In this document: positions 9,719 through 18,780 of the stretch, in pieces | Layout: every line of letters begins with the position of its first letter | How positions within the stretch are numbered: position 1 is the stretch's first letter | NCBI RefSeq assembly: GCF_020966775.1 | Contig: NZ_JAJKFV010000029.1 | Coordinates: 117,001 to 181,000 of the forward strand | Direction: 5' to 3' | DNA: 64,000 bases | Source: Rhodopirellula halodulae | GTDB taxonomy: Bacteria; Planctomycetota; Planctomycetia; Pirellulales; Pirellulaceae | Notes under the pieces: generated by a model | The model's database searches: none | What the model was told of the DNA's origin: nothing | What the model saw: the letters and a program-made list of their open reading frames with translations, nothing else | Position numbers and translations under genes: made by a program

Positions 9719-10376
9719 TGTGCGTTTGATGTGATGATTCAAAGCTTACGAAGAGAGTGCTTTGGTGGAGTGCTTTGGTGGAGTGCTTTGGTGGAGTGCT
9801 TTGGTGGAGTGCTTTGGTGGAGTGCTTTGGTGGAGTGCTTTGGTGGAGTGCTTTGGTGGAGTGCATTTGGTCAAACCGGATTGCAGTTGTTTGACTGCAG
9901 CTGTCCAGGGTCATTTAGGCGGCTGAGCACGGCTGCGATGCCCGGGCTGGTGGTTGGGGCGTCAGGCATAGCACTTGGAATGGAGGGGGCGGGGTATGCC
10001 CCTTGTAGCTGCCCGCGTGACACGTTCGGTCATGTGGGAGTTTCCAAGGAATAGAGAGCTGCACGGTGACGCTTGGGTGGGTGGCGTCACTCAGAGAGGC
10101 TCACGGCACTGTCGCTGCTGGTGTGCTCAAAATTAGCATTGATGGAGACGTGGTGCCAGTCCATGTGGGGGTTGGTGATGCTTCGATAGTTGGGGGGCTT
10201 TGGTTGGGGACCGTGGTGAATGGAAGCGTGCCGTGGAACGCCTAGCTGAGGGCTGAGGGCTGAGAAACACAGCTGTGAAACATGGCGGGAATGAATTGGG
10301 GTTTTTCTCATCGAAACAGATTTGCTACGTCGAAGGTTGCATTGTCTGTTGAATCATCCCGTCTCGGAAAATCCGC
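9719..10376. other. Intergenic region with cas3 upstream signals and repeat array
   Basis: This 658-base divergent region separates cas3 (minus) and the HEAT-repeat lipoprotein (plus). It holds the 13-bp repeat array at 9755-9870 and a short direct repetition of GCTGAGG around 10245-10264. I see no convincing gene in it. The small minus-strand frame at 10087-10311 has no family likeness and unusual composition. Confidence 0.6.
9755..9870. repeat. 13-bp tandem repeat array (8 perfect copies plus one degenerate) upstream of cas3
   Basis: The unit GAGTGCTTTGGTG (plus strand) occurs head to tail at 9755, 9768, 9781, 9794, 9807, 9820, 9833 and 9846 without a mismatch. A ninth copy at 9859 has one inserted A. 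The array begins 36 bases before the cas3 ATG and spans roughly -37 to -150 of the cas operon, so it is either in the 5' leader RNA or the promoter. There are no spacers, so it is not a CRISPR array. Confidence 0.97.
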
Positions 10377-11084
10377 ATGGCGAGTCGCCTTTCTCACTCG
10401 ATCGTTCCGCTGATGGTCGTCTGCCTGACTGTTCCCACCGTGGGGTTGTTGGGAGGCTGTCACGATGGGCCCATGTACGCGCTGAAACACGCGAATCCTT
10501 ATTTCACAATGAGCCAGTGGAAGAAGGATGAGGCTCTCGGAGTGACCGACCACAAACGACGTCAAGAATTGCAGTCGTTGGCGGATTCGATGGACTCCAT
10601 CCCAGAAGAACGCCAGCAGGAATGGACCGATCACCTGCAACAGATCTACGAAAATGATCCGAGCCCTGAGATGCGGCGTTTGGCGGTCTTGGCCGCCGGC
10701 CGATCCAAAGATGCAACCGCTTTGGAATTGGTTGCCAAAGGTGTCAAGGACGACAACGTCAAAGTCCGCATGGAGGCCTGCCGGGCTCTGGGCGAACGCC
10801 CCGAAGAAAAGGCGGCTCAACTGTTGGCGGCCGTCGCCGGTGAGTCGCAAGACCAAGATGTTCGCCATGCGGCCATCGCAGCCTTGGGCAAACATCCCGG
10901 TAGCGTGGCTAACAACTCGTTGAAGTTGGCTTTGCAGGAACGAGATCCTGCGACCCAAGATCTGGTGATCGCGACGCTGCGGGAAAGCACCGGAAAAGAC
11001 TTGGGCGATGATCCATCGGTTTGGATCGCGGCGCTCAACGAACCGTCCAGCGAAGAACCCGCTGGTGGTTCCATCTTCCGCTGA
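10377..11084 (+). CDS. HEAT-repeat lipoprotein
   Basis: The protein has 235 residues. It has a short signal sequence ending in a lipobox, LLGGC (Cys28), so it is probably membrane-anchored outside the cytoplasm. After a linker, residues from about 95 to 205 show HEAT/PBS-lyase-like helical repeats: MRRLAVLAAGRSKDATAL, VRMEACRALGERPEEKAA and VRHAAIAALGKHPGSVA. HEAT repeats usually form a protein-binding solenoid. It stands alone, divergent from the cas operon and convergent with the Fae homologue, and no enzymatic motif is visible. Confidence 0.8.
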   Translation: MASRLSHSIVPLMVVCLTVPTVGLLGGCHDGPMYALKHANPYFTMSQWKKDEALGVTDHKRRQELQSLADSMDSIPEERQQEWTDHLQQIYENDPSPEMRRLAVLAAGRSKDATALELVAKGVKDDNVKVRMEACRALGERPEEKAAQLLAAVAGESQDQDVRHAAIAALGKHPGSVANNSLKLALQERDPATQDLVIATLRESTGKDLGDDPSVWIAALNEPSSEEPAGGSIFR

Positions 11085-11193
11085 GTCGCATCGGTTCGCA
11101 CCGACGCCATCCATCCAATCATCCGGCGATGGCCGGGCAAGGCCGGCCATGCCGTCTTCGATGCGGTGTGAACCGCATTTGATCCCGCGGCGA

Positions 11194-11742
11194 TCAGATT
11201 TTGCCGTCGAGACCCATTTGGTAGTACTTGTGGGTGATGTTCTCTTGGTTTTCCAATAGCCAATCGATCGATGGTTCGTTGTTCATGGCTTTGTGGATCG
11301 CTTGCGTCATCGCTTTGCGGTGAATGTCGAACAAGGCTTTGTGGTCCAAGTTGTCGTCGTCGATGACGCCGGGGTTCAACCACACGCTGCAGATGATGCC
11401 GAGGTCGTTGGCTTTTTCCTTGGGGATGTCACCGGCGCGAACCGCATCCAAAACGCCGTTGGCGATCGCGGCTTGCACGGTGCCCATCAAGATGTTGGTG
11501 TAGCGACTGTTCTTCACAGTGACTTTGCTGACACACAACGTGACGGGGCGCACTTGGATGTCCGTGTTCAAGATCGCGAAGACTTTGGAGTGACCCATGG
11601 ATTGGTCGCCGGTCAACGTGGCGAGCGCGGTGCCGACGGGGCCGTCGAGTTCGCCGATGACGACTTCGGGTTCCGCGGCGGTGAAGGGGGGACCACCAGC
11701 GACCAGGGATTCACCGGTGCGAAGGACGATTCGATCGGACAT
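11194..11742 (-). CDS. fae: Formaldehyde-activating enzyme (Fae) homologue, divergent
   Basis: The 182-residue protein matches the Fae family: RTGESLVAGG near the N-terminus, IGELDGPVGTAL, VTLCVSKVTVKN in the middle, and AIANGVLDAV with IPKEKANDLGIICSVWLNP. Fae condenses formaldehyde with tetrahydromethanopterin, and planctomycetes are known to carry C1-transfer genes. The ATG at 11740-11742 is chosen because the frame upstream to 11892 codes no family sequence. The catalytic histidine of classical Fae (in a segment like EVAHIDL) is not evident; the aligned segment reads TAAEPEVVIG. The protein may therefore be one of the Fae-like paralogues with another role. No other C1 gene lies nearby. 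Confidence 0.82.
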   Translation of the reverse strand: MSDRIVLRTGESLVAGGPPFTAAEPEVVIGELDGPVGTALATLTGDQSMGHSKVFAILNTDIQVRPVTLCVSKVTVKNSRYTNILMGTVQAAIANGVLDAVRAGDIPKEKANDLGIICSVWLNPGVIDDDNLDHKALFDIHRKAMTQAIHKAMNNEPSIDWLLENQENITHKYYQMGLDGKI

Positions 11743-12140
11743 GCGATTGATTCCAAGAAGAAGGGGAGAGAAGGCGGGGAATTGGCCCCGTTGAAGCGGC
11801 CCGCAGCGTAACGGATTTTCGGCGTTGGTTTTACCGGAGGTGCCGAGTCGAGATCGCACCCGCGTCCATCCCTGCACACGTAGCGAAATCACTTCCAGCG
11901 TGGCGAAAGTCGTGAAGACTTTTGGTGGGAGTGAGGGAAGAAGGTGGGTGGGGGAAACTCTTGACGAGTTTCGCTACGGAGGTGGGGAGTGCGCAGGGAT
12001 GAGTGGGCGCGTTGGGGTAGCGAAACTCGTGGAGAGTTTCGGTGGGGTTGGGAAAGGGTGTGAGAGGAAACTCTTGACGAGTTTCGCTACGGACGTGGGA
12101 GGCGACGGGGCGTGAGTGGCGAACGACGAGAGCAGATCGC
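11743..12140. other. Intergenic region with clustered palindromic repeats
   Basis: This 398-base stretch lies between the SdrD-like gene end and the Fae start, both on the minus strand. It holds three or four copies of a short palindromic repeat (listed separately) and the Fae upstream region. No gene is seen. Confidence 0.6.
11909..12090. repeat. Cluster of 24-bp imperfect palindromes in alternating orientation
   Basis: Clear copies lie at 11954-11977 (GAAACTCTTGACGAGTTTC plus GCTAC), at 12017-12040 in inverted orientation (GTAGCGAAACTC...GAGTTTC) and at 12067-12090, identical in its core to the first. A degenerate copy lies around 11909-11935. Each is a GAAACTC/GAGTTTC hairpin with a five-base loop. 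The arrangement resembles REP-type elements. Confidence 0.85.
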
Positions 12141-15100
12141 TCAACTGGCGTCTTGGTAGTAGCCGGGCTCGTCTTTGTTGTCGCCGTCGAAGTCGCCCAC
12201 GATGGGTTTGGAATCCGGTGTGTCACGCATCACAACGATGCGTTGATCGTTGGCGGTCAAACGCCGGTCACCGTCGCTGTCGATGATCCAAACGTCCCCG
12301 CGAACCACGCCGATCTCATCGATCCCATCGCCGTCGAAGTCGCCCACAATGGGTTCGTCACCAGGGCGTCCGAATTGATGCGGCTTGGTCTTGCCGGTCC
12401 AACGTCCATCCGCGTCGTCATCCAACAACCATTGGCCGGCTCGGAAGACACCGATTTGATCGATGCCGTCGCCGTTCCAATCGCCCGCGATTGGCGTGTC
12501 GACTTGTTCGCCGTACTGAAACACGTGATCGACGGCATCGGCCAACAAGCCGCCATCTTCACCACGCATCAACATGCGTTGTTGGTCTTCGTTCGCGGTT
12601 GTCTCGCGAGGCACCAACTCTTCGCGTGACAATCCACGGCGTCGTGTGTTGGCGGGGTCGGGAAGACCGGGATCACGTCGGATGCGAATCCAATCGTTTT
12701 CCCAACGACGACCAAAGATGCCGACGTCGTCTTTGCCATCGCCATCCCAGTCACCAACCACGGGCCGGTCAAGCTCCGTTCCCAATCGCACCCACATGTC
12801 ACCCGCGTCCCATTTGCCGTTGCCATTGAGATCGATGAACCACTGACCGCCGATGTACAACACGGCTTCGTCCACACCGTCGCCGTTGAAGTCGCCGGTC
12901 AACGGCGTCGCGTCGGGGTGGCCGAGTTGAATGTGGCTGCCGGCTTCCACGGAGGACGCCAAGGTGCGAACCGTGGGCATTTGGATGTGCCACAATCCGG
13001 CCATCAGATCGTTGCGAAGCAAAGAACTGTGCAGCTTGCCTTTGCGTTCCTTGAGATCCTGGTCTTCCAAAATCGAGTCGCCGCGATAGGTCGCCGGATG
13101 AATCAGCCCGTCGGTTTCGGATAGGTCATCGTTGCTGACGATCTCCGATTGAACCGCACCCGCACCGTCGCCCCGTGGGAAGCCACCGTTGATCACGCTG
13201 AGGTGCCAAGAGACTTGCCATTCATCGGAGAAGAAGAACTGCTGTTGAGGGTCGAGGTACAGGCCAAACGCAATTGGGCGAATGGGGGAATCGAATGTTT
13301 CGATCGGCACCAACGGACGTTCCACCGGGGTTTCGGGTGGATCGAATTGAGGCGGCTCGTCCGGCGGATCCTCAATCGCGATTTCGCTGAAGTTGTTGTT
13401 GTCGCTGGTTTGTCCGGCACCCACGAACAACTGCAGAATCGCGTCGAACTTCGGATCGGTCGAAGCGTCGTTCATCAGGTTTTGGACCGACGTGGGGAAC
13501 GTGAGGGTTCCATCGGAGTTGGTCACAAAGTCCGCGACGTTGATCGCCAAACCACCGGTGGTTCCTGGCGTGTCGAGCGAGTCAATGAAGCCTTGCGGTT
13601 GGACTTGGTACACCGAGTAAACGGTTTCAGGCCGCAGTCCGGTGAACTCGTAGTAGCCGTTTTCGTCGGTGGTCACGCGAATGGTTTCGGTGCCGTAGTG
13701 ACCGGCCAAAGCGGACGTCGACGCATCCACCGGGCGACCCAGCACGTTGCGAAGTTCCAAGGTGACGCCAGCCAAGCGGGTGTCATCATCGGTCAATTCA
13801 CCGTCGCGATAATCACGCAGGTCTTCGGGACTGGGGGCCTCTCGCAACACCAGGTTTTCGCCGTCTTGGAAGACGTAGCCGGAGATCGTTGCCGGCGGCA
13901 ATTCAGGGAAGTCGTATCCCGTCGCATCAATGCCACCTGGAATGGTGATCTCACCAATCACGTCGCTGCGTAGAACGCGGCCGCCGAAGTCGCCGACGAG
14001 TTGCCCGCCTTGGAAGTAGCCCTCCGGTTGTGTTTCGTGAACGGAATAGGTTCCCGGTGGCAGCCCGTCGAACGTGTATCGCCCTTGCCCGTCCGTTTGA
14101 GTGGTGGCGACCAGTTGATCGTTCTCATCGCGAAGTTCGATCACCACGTTTGCCAGTGGAGTCTCGCCGTCATCAAAGACACTGTTTCGCTGTGTGTCGG
14201 CCCAAACCATTCCCGAGATGGTGCTGGGAAGAAGTTCGCAGAAGTCATAGTCGATGAGGGTTTCGCCCCAACCAACCGGGATCGCGGAGATCACATCGGT
14301 GACGCTGTCGTCTCCACCGGCGCTGCCGGCCATTTGATCGCCTTGGAAATAGCCATCCGGTTGTGTTTCGCGGACGGTGTACGATCCGGCTTGCAAGTTG
14401 CCGAAGTGATAGTTTCCGCTGGCGTCGGTTGTGGTGGTGGCGACCAACTCGTTAGCTGAGTTGAACAGCTCAATCAAGACGCCGGCCAGTCCCGGTTCGT
14501 CAGGATCTTGGAAGCAGTCGGCGTCTTGGTCGACATAGACCGTTCCTGATAACTCCGATGGCAAACGCTCGCAGAAGTCATAGTCGATCAGTGTTGCTCC
14601 CCAACCAATGTTGATCGACGAGATCACGTCGGCAACGCTGTCGTCTCCACCGCCGCTGCCGGCCATTTGCCCGCCGTGGTAGTAACCAACCGGCTGCGTT
14701 TCGCGAACGGTGTAGACACCGGATTTCAAGTTGCCGAAGTGGTAGGCTCCATCGGCATCCGTGGTGGTGCTGCCAACTAAGTTGCCGTTTTCATCGAACA
14801 GTTCGACGATCACGCCGGCCAATCCGATTTCGTCACTGTCACGGAAACAATCCGCGTCTTTGTCGACGTAAACAATGCCCGATAGCTCCGACGGCAAAAG
14901 CTCGCAGAAGTTGTACTGCGTCAACGTTTCGCCCCAGCCCATGTCGATCGTCGAGATCACATCGGCTTGGGAATCATCGCCACCGTGGCTGCCCGCTTTT
15001 TGTCCGCCGTGGAAGTACCCGCTGGGTTGGATTTCACGAACGGTGTAGAAGCCCGCGGGCAAGTTGCTGAATTTGTAAGTGCCATCAGCCGCGGTGCGAG

Positions 15101-17393
15101 TCGTGGCGATCACCGTTCCACTGTCATCGACCAACTCAATGATGACGCCGGACAAGCCTTCTTCGCCCGAGTCGCGAAAACAATCCGCGTCGCGGTCGAC
15201 GTAAACCACGCCTGAAATCTCGGAGGGTGGTCGCTCGCAGAAATCGTAGTCCACGGCGACTTCACCGGAATCCAGCGTGATGGATCCAATGCGGCTGGCG
15301 GTTTCGCGAACGCCTCCGGCCGAACCCGGTTTGGCTCCGCCTTCGAAGTAACCTTCGGGTTGCGTTTCGATGACGGTGTACGTTCCCGGCATCAGATCCG
15401 TGAAGCGATAACGACCCTCGGCGTCGGTTTGAGTGACCGCGACTTGGTTTCCGTTGGCGTCGACCAAGGTGATGATGACACCTTCCAGGGCCGGTTCGTC
15501 TTCGTCCTTGAAACAGTCTTCGTCGAAGTCCACATGCACGCGGCCGCTGAGTGATGCGAGCTTGCGTTCACCGAAGTCGTAGTTGACGCCGTGCAAGCCT
15601 TGTCGCAGCGTGATGCTGACCAGCGAGTCCGAATCGGAACCGAGACTGCCGACCGTCACACCGTCAATCTGACCGACGGAGTCGCGACCGTCGATGTAGC
15701 CCAGAGGCTGCGTTTCAATGATGCGGTAGGTGTCGGCTGCCAAGCCGCTGAATTTGTACGCTCCGTTGGCATCGGTCAGCGTGGTGGCGACCACGTTGCC
15801 ATCGGAACCTACCAAGACCAATTCGGTTCCCGGAATGGCTTCTTCGCCAGCATCGCGAGTCCCATCGCTGTCACGGTCGTGATAAACCTGACCGGAAAGT
15901 GAGCCGGGGGCGGCTTCGCAGAAGTTGTACTCGTGTCCTTCGCCGCCCGGTGGCAACGCCACATGCGTGATTCGGCCTCCGTCGACTGAGTTACCAACGG
16001 GGACAAAGATGTTGGACGCGATGGTCCGGATTTCACCGGGGTGCGAGCCGCCGTCGAGCAATCCATCCGGTGTGATCTCCACGATCTCATAGACGCCGGT
16101 CCGCAGATCGTCAAACAGATAGCTTCCATCGGCACCGGTTCGAGTTGTCGCAACCACTTTGCCTTGTTCGTCGATCAATCGGACTTCGACGTTTTGCAGT
16201 GGCGTGCTGTCACCTTCGTCATGATCGCCATCGCAGTCCGCACCGGGAGCGGCCAAGTACACGAAGCCGCCAATCGATCCCAGGGGGACTTCGCCGAAGT
16301 TGTAGTCAACACCCACGTCGCCGCCGCGAAGGACGATGTCATTGATCTCATCGCCAGGGTTGACCGCCGAACCGACCACGCGTCCTTCGATCGTACCGGC
16401 CGCGTCTTTGCCGTCTTCCAAATCTGCAGGCTGGTCGACTTCGACGATGCGATAGCGACCCGGCATCAGGTTGGTGAATTGATATGATCCGTCCGCGTTG
16501 GTCTTGGTTTCCAGTTGGCCTTGCGGTGCAATGGTATCGATGGGGATCAATCGAACCGTGATGCCGCCCAGACCGACTTCGCCTGCGTCTTTGGTGCCCG
16601 AATCATTATCGTCTCGATAAACGAAACCGCCGATGGAAGCCGGGATCGGGGTTTGAGTCGCGGATCCAACTGCCGCCGCGGAACGGTTGGGACGACTGTC
16701 GATGTCGGTGCCCTCATCGGGCGGCAAATCCAATCCGTATTGACCGGCGGGATCGCCGAAGTCGTTCAAGAAGATCGCGTCGGCTTCGGCGGTGTAGTAG
16801 TCCGGTGCTTCGAAATGGGCTTCGAGAATCGAGTCTTGGAATTCTTGGCCAGAGGTGATGACGTCCAAGCGTTGGTTGAACTCATCGAGGTCCGGCAAGT
16901 TGCGGAGCACCTCATCCACATCGATGGTGAACTCAAGTCGGTCGCCGGCGCTGAATCCTTGGAAGTTCAGGCGAAGGATCTGACCGCCGTCTTCCACCGT
17001 TGCCGTGACATCCGCGGGAGTGCCATCGATGGTGTCGATCGTTTGGACTTTGAACGGATGGTAGCCATTCTTTCCGCGACCACCCTGTTCGGTGTCAAAG
17101 ATCGGATCGCCGACCGAGATCCCGTCGCCGTCTTTGTCGGTGCGGATGATCAGCTCGGTCAATTCGGTTCCCGGCGCACCGCCGGTGAACGACAGGATGA
17201 AGCGATCCCCCTTGGAGTCGCTGCCGACGTCTTGGTCCGATTCCAAGTAATCGGTTTCCAAGTACACCACGCCAACGTGGATCGGGTCCGCCACCATCAG
17301 ACGCCGATTTTCCAACGACTCGAAACGCATCTTCCGCTCGGTGGGAGCGGGGGCGTTGGAATTCAGCAGTCGTTCGAGACGTTTCCAGATCAC
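12141..17393 (-). CDS. Giant SdrD/Cna-B-repeat surface protein with C-terminal FG-GAP-like repeats
   Basis: The 1750-residue protein starts at a GTG (17391-17393) set by AAGGAGGT seven bases upstream. Near the N-terminus is MRFESLENRRLMVADP, the planctomycete LENR motif found at the start of large exported proteins. From about residue 250 there are nine Cna-B/SdrD-type beta-sandwich repeats, each with a calcium-site-like VDxDxDCFRDxxE segment followed by GxYxFxxLxxGxYTVxExQPxGY. After a linker the C-terminal 300 residues hold five FG-GAP-like GDxxGDGxDExG blocks. This architecture predicts a calcium-stabilised extracellular stalk with a C-terminal propeller-like part, for adhesion or envelope structure. 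No sortase motif is visible. It lies 68 bases downstream of the WD40 gene and is probably in the same transcript. Confidence 0.85.
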   Translation of the reverse strand: MIWKRLERLLNSNAPAPTERKMRFESLENRRLMVADPIHVGVVYLETDYLESDQDVGSDSKGDRFILSFTGGAPGTELTELIIRTDKDGDGISVGDPIFDTEQGGRGKNGYHPFKVQTIDTIDGTPADVTATVEDGGQILRLNFQGFSAGDRLEFTIDVDEVLRNLPDLDEFNQRLDVITSGQEFQDSILEAHFEAPDYYTAEADAIFLNDFGDPAGQYGLDLPPDEGTDIDSRPNRSAAAVGSATQTPIPASIGGFVYRDDNDSGTKDAGEVGLGGITVRLIPIDTIAPQGQLETKTNADGSYQFTNLMPGRYRIVEVDQPADLEDGKDAAGTIEGRVVGSAVNPGDEINDIVLRGGDVGVDYNFGEVPLGSIGGFVYLAAPGADCDGDHDEGDSTPLQNVEVRLIDEQGKVVATTRTGADGSYLFDDLRTGVYEIVEITPDGLLDGGSHPGEIRTIASNIFVPVGNSVDGGRITHVALPPGGEGHEYNFCEAAPGSLSGQVYHDRDSDGTRDAGEEAIPGTELVLVGSDGNVVATTLTDANGAYKFSGLAADTYRIIETQPLGYIDGRDSVGQIDGVTVGSLGSDSDSLVSITLRQGLHGVNYDFGERKLASLSGRVHVDFDEDCFKDEDEPALEGVIITLVDANGNQVAVTQTDAEGRYRFTDLMPGTYTVIETQPEGYFEGGAKPGSAGGVRETASRIGSITLDSGEVAVDYDFCERPPSEISGVVYVDRDADCFRDSGEEGLSGVIIELVDDSGTVIATTRTAADGTYKFSNLPAGFYTVREIQPSGYFHGGQKAGSHGGDDSQADVISTIDMGWGETLTQYNFCELLPSELSGIVYVDKDADCFRDSDEIGLAGVIVELFDENGNLVGSTTTDADGAYHFGNLKSGVYTVRETQPVGYYHGGQMAGSGGGDDSVADVISSINIGWGATLIDYDFCERLPSELSGTVYVDQDADCFQDPDEPGLAGVLIELFNSANELVATTTTDASGNYHFGNLQAGSYTVRETQPDGYFQGDQMAGSAGGDDSVTDVISAIPVGWGETLIDYDFCELLPSTISGMVWADTQRNSVFDDGETPLANVVIELRDENDQLVATTQTDGQGRYTFDGLPPGTYSVHETQPEGYFQGGQLVGDFGGRVLRSDVIGEITIPGGIDATGYDFPELPPATISGYVFQDGENLVLREAPSPEDLRDYRDGELTDDDTRLAGVTLELRNVLGRPVDASTSALAGHYGTETIRVTTDENGYYEFTGLRPETVYSVYQVQPQGFIDSLDTPGTTGGLAINVADFVTNSDGTLTFPTSVQNLMNDASTDPKFDAILQLFVGAGQTSDNNNFSEIAIEDPPDEPPQFDPPETPVERPLVPIETFDSPIRPIAFGLYLDPQQQFFFSDEWQVSWHLSVINGGFPRGDGAGAVQSEIVSNDDLSETDGLIHPATYRGDSILEDQDLKERKGKLHSSLLRNDLMAGLWHIQMPTVRTLASSVEAGSHIQLGHPDATPLTGDFNGDGVDEAVLYIGGQWFIDLNGNGKWDAGDMWVRLGTELDRPVVGDWDGDGKDDVGIFGRRWENDWIRIRRDPGLPDPANTRRRGLSREELVPRETTANEDQQRMLMRGEDGGLLADAVDHVFQYGEQVDTPIAGDWNGDGIDQIGVFRAGQWLLDDDADGRWTGKTKPHQFGRPGDEPIVGDFDGDGIDEIGVVRGDVWIIDSDGDRRLTANDQRIVVMRDTPDSKPIVGDFDGDNKDEPGYYQDAS

Positions 17394-17400
17394 GTTTGGT

Positions 17401-17408
17401 ACCTCCTT
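17401..17408 (-). promoter_or_regulatory. Strong Shine-Dalgarno that fixes the GTG start of the giant protein
   Basis: AAGGAGGT on the minus strand is followed after seven bases by GTG at 17391-17393. The longer frame to 17441 would place this site inside the coding region, so the GTG is preferred. Confidence 0.75.
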
Positions 17409-17461
17409 GTACCGCACATTGATGATGTTGGATGGTGCCACCGAGGGCAGCGAAAGCGGGA

Positions 17462-18646
17462 CTAGCGAGGCGTCGGTTCGTTGGCGGGCGTGGTTGCGTC
17501 GCTTCCCAATGCAATTTTGCTGTCGGCGATGGCGTCAGGACTGAGGTCCCATCGGCGAAGTGTGGCGTCGAATCCGCCGGAGTAAACCATTCCGTCGACC
17601 GCTGCCAACGTCGCGACTGAACCGACGTGCCCGCGCAGTTGACCGGAGACGAACAGGGTTTGCCCGTCGGTGCCGATGTCAACCAAGTGAATCACGTCGT
17701 CGCTTCCCGCCGCGGCGAATCGTTGCTCATCGACAATGGCCAGAGAGAACAAACGGCCGGTGGTGATCTTCTGACGCGAGAGAACTTCGTCGCGTTTGGT
17801 GTCCCAGCGGATGATCACGCCGTCTTCGTCAACGCTGACCAACACATCGGAACCCGGCATGAAGTCCAAATCGCGTACTCGGCGAGTGTGCAGGTGTTGG
17901 TCGGCGATCTGTTTGCCCGTGTTGGGATCAAACAAATGCACATGCCCATCACGGCCGGCCACAGCCAGAGCTTGTCCATCGTGCCGATAGACACCGCAAC
18001 GCAGATCGTTGCAATCGCTCATCAATCGTTCGTTTTGGGTGGGTTGGTTGCTGATCAAAAAGACTTCTTTGTCAAATCCAACCGCGACCAATTGATGTCC
18101 CGACGGCGAGAAGTTGACACACGCCAATGCGGGAGCCGACCCGATTTCTTGCAGCACAGAAAACTGTTCGTTGCGGTCCCAAATGATGAGCCGCCCGTCG
18201 TTGCCGGCCGAAGCCAGACGACTGCCGGAAGCATCAAAGGCCAACGTGCGGATCATGTCGCTATGGCCAACCGGTGACGGTTGCGAGCGATGACCGTCAC
18301 CCAGCGTTTTGACGACTTTGAGTGTTTCTTGATGCACCAAACGGATCACATGATCGTCGCCAGCGACGGCCAACCATTCCCCACGTGGATCAATGGCGAG
18401 CGCGGTGACGACGACTTGTTTCACGCGGTCATCGACGGGTGGAAGACGCACGATTCGAGCTGCGGGCAGATCGTTGGATGTGATCAACTGAGTCGGTTTC
18501 CCGGCGATGCGCATCGTCGGGGCGGTCGCTGGTGGCTGAGCAAACGCCGTGATCCCAACGGAGGCCAAAGACACGGTTGCCAATCCCGCGAGAACTTGTC
18601 GTCGTGTAGTCGCGAGACCTTGTCGTGGTGTCGTCGAGTGTTGCAT
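17462..18646 (-). CDS. WD40-repeat protein with twin-arginine-like export signal
   Basis: The 394-residue protein starts with a signal-like region: TTRRQVLAGLA (Arg15-Arg16) followed by a hydrophobic core and AFAQ as probable cleavage site. This resembles a Tat signal although the consensus is not complete. The rest is a run of WD40 repeats, for example VVTALAIDPRGEWLAVAGDDHVIRL, IRTLAFDASGSRLASAGNDGRLIIWD, VRDLDFMPGSDVLVSVDEDGVIIRWD and VATLAAVDGMVYSGGFDATLRRWD, which should close a beta propeller. The ATG at 18644-18646 is preferred to an upstream TTG. It is followed by the giant SdrD-like protein, so a role as a partner on the cell surface is possible. Confidence 0.8.
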   Translation of the reverse strand: MQHSTTPRQGLATTRRQVLAGLATVSLASVGITAFAQPPATAPTMRIAGKPTQLITSNDLPAARIVRLPPVDDRVKQVVVTALAIDPRGEWLAVAGDDHVIRLVHQETLKVVKTLGDGHRSQPSPVGHSDMIRTLAFDASGSRLASAGNDGRLIIWDRNEQFSVLQEIGSAPALACVNFSPSGHQLVAVGFDKEVFLISNQPTQNERLMSDCNDLRCGVYRHDGQALAVAGRDGHVHLFDPNTGKQIADQHLHTRRVRDLDFMPGSDVLVSVDEDGVIIRWDTKRDEVLSRQKITTGRLFSLAIVDEQRFAAAGSDDVIHLVDIGTDGQTLFVSGQLRGHVGSVATLAAVDGMVYSGGFDATLRRWDLSPDAIADSKIALGSDATTPANEPTPR

Positions 18647-18780
18647 TTCGAATGCCCCCGCGTTCCGAATCAAGCGTGGCGACGCGTTCCTTGCGTACGC
18701 ACTCCAATCGGAAGGATCGGCATGATCGGCTCAACGCGTGAATCGAAATTATCGACCGTCGCGTTTCACGGCCGTCACGT

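Noticed and set aside
9755-9870. Tandem repeat near cas genes as a possible CRISPR array
   Set aside because: The 13-bp units are contiguous with no spacers and are too short for CRISPR repeats; it is a minisatellite-like array.
9699-9914. Minus-strand open frame reading HSTKALHQSTPPK repeats upstream of cas3
   Set aside because: It exists only because the 13-bp repeat lacks stop codons; it overlaps the cas3 start and has no ribosome site.
10245-10264. Repeated GCTGAGG words before the HEAT lipoprotein gene
   Set aside because: Only two to three short copies; no structure or neighbour suggests a role.
10087-10311. Small minus-strand frame of 74 codons
   Set aside because: No family likeness, no ribosome site, atypical composition.
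15591-17465. Long plus-strand frames (up to 316 codons) opposite the giant SdrD-like gene
   Set aside because: They are antisense shadows of a repetitive gene with strong codon bias and show no family features.
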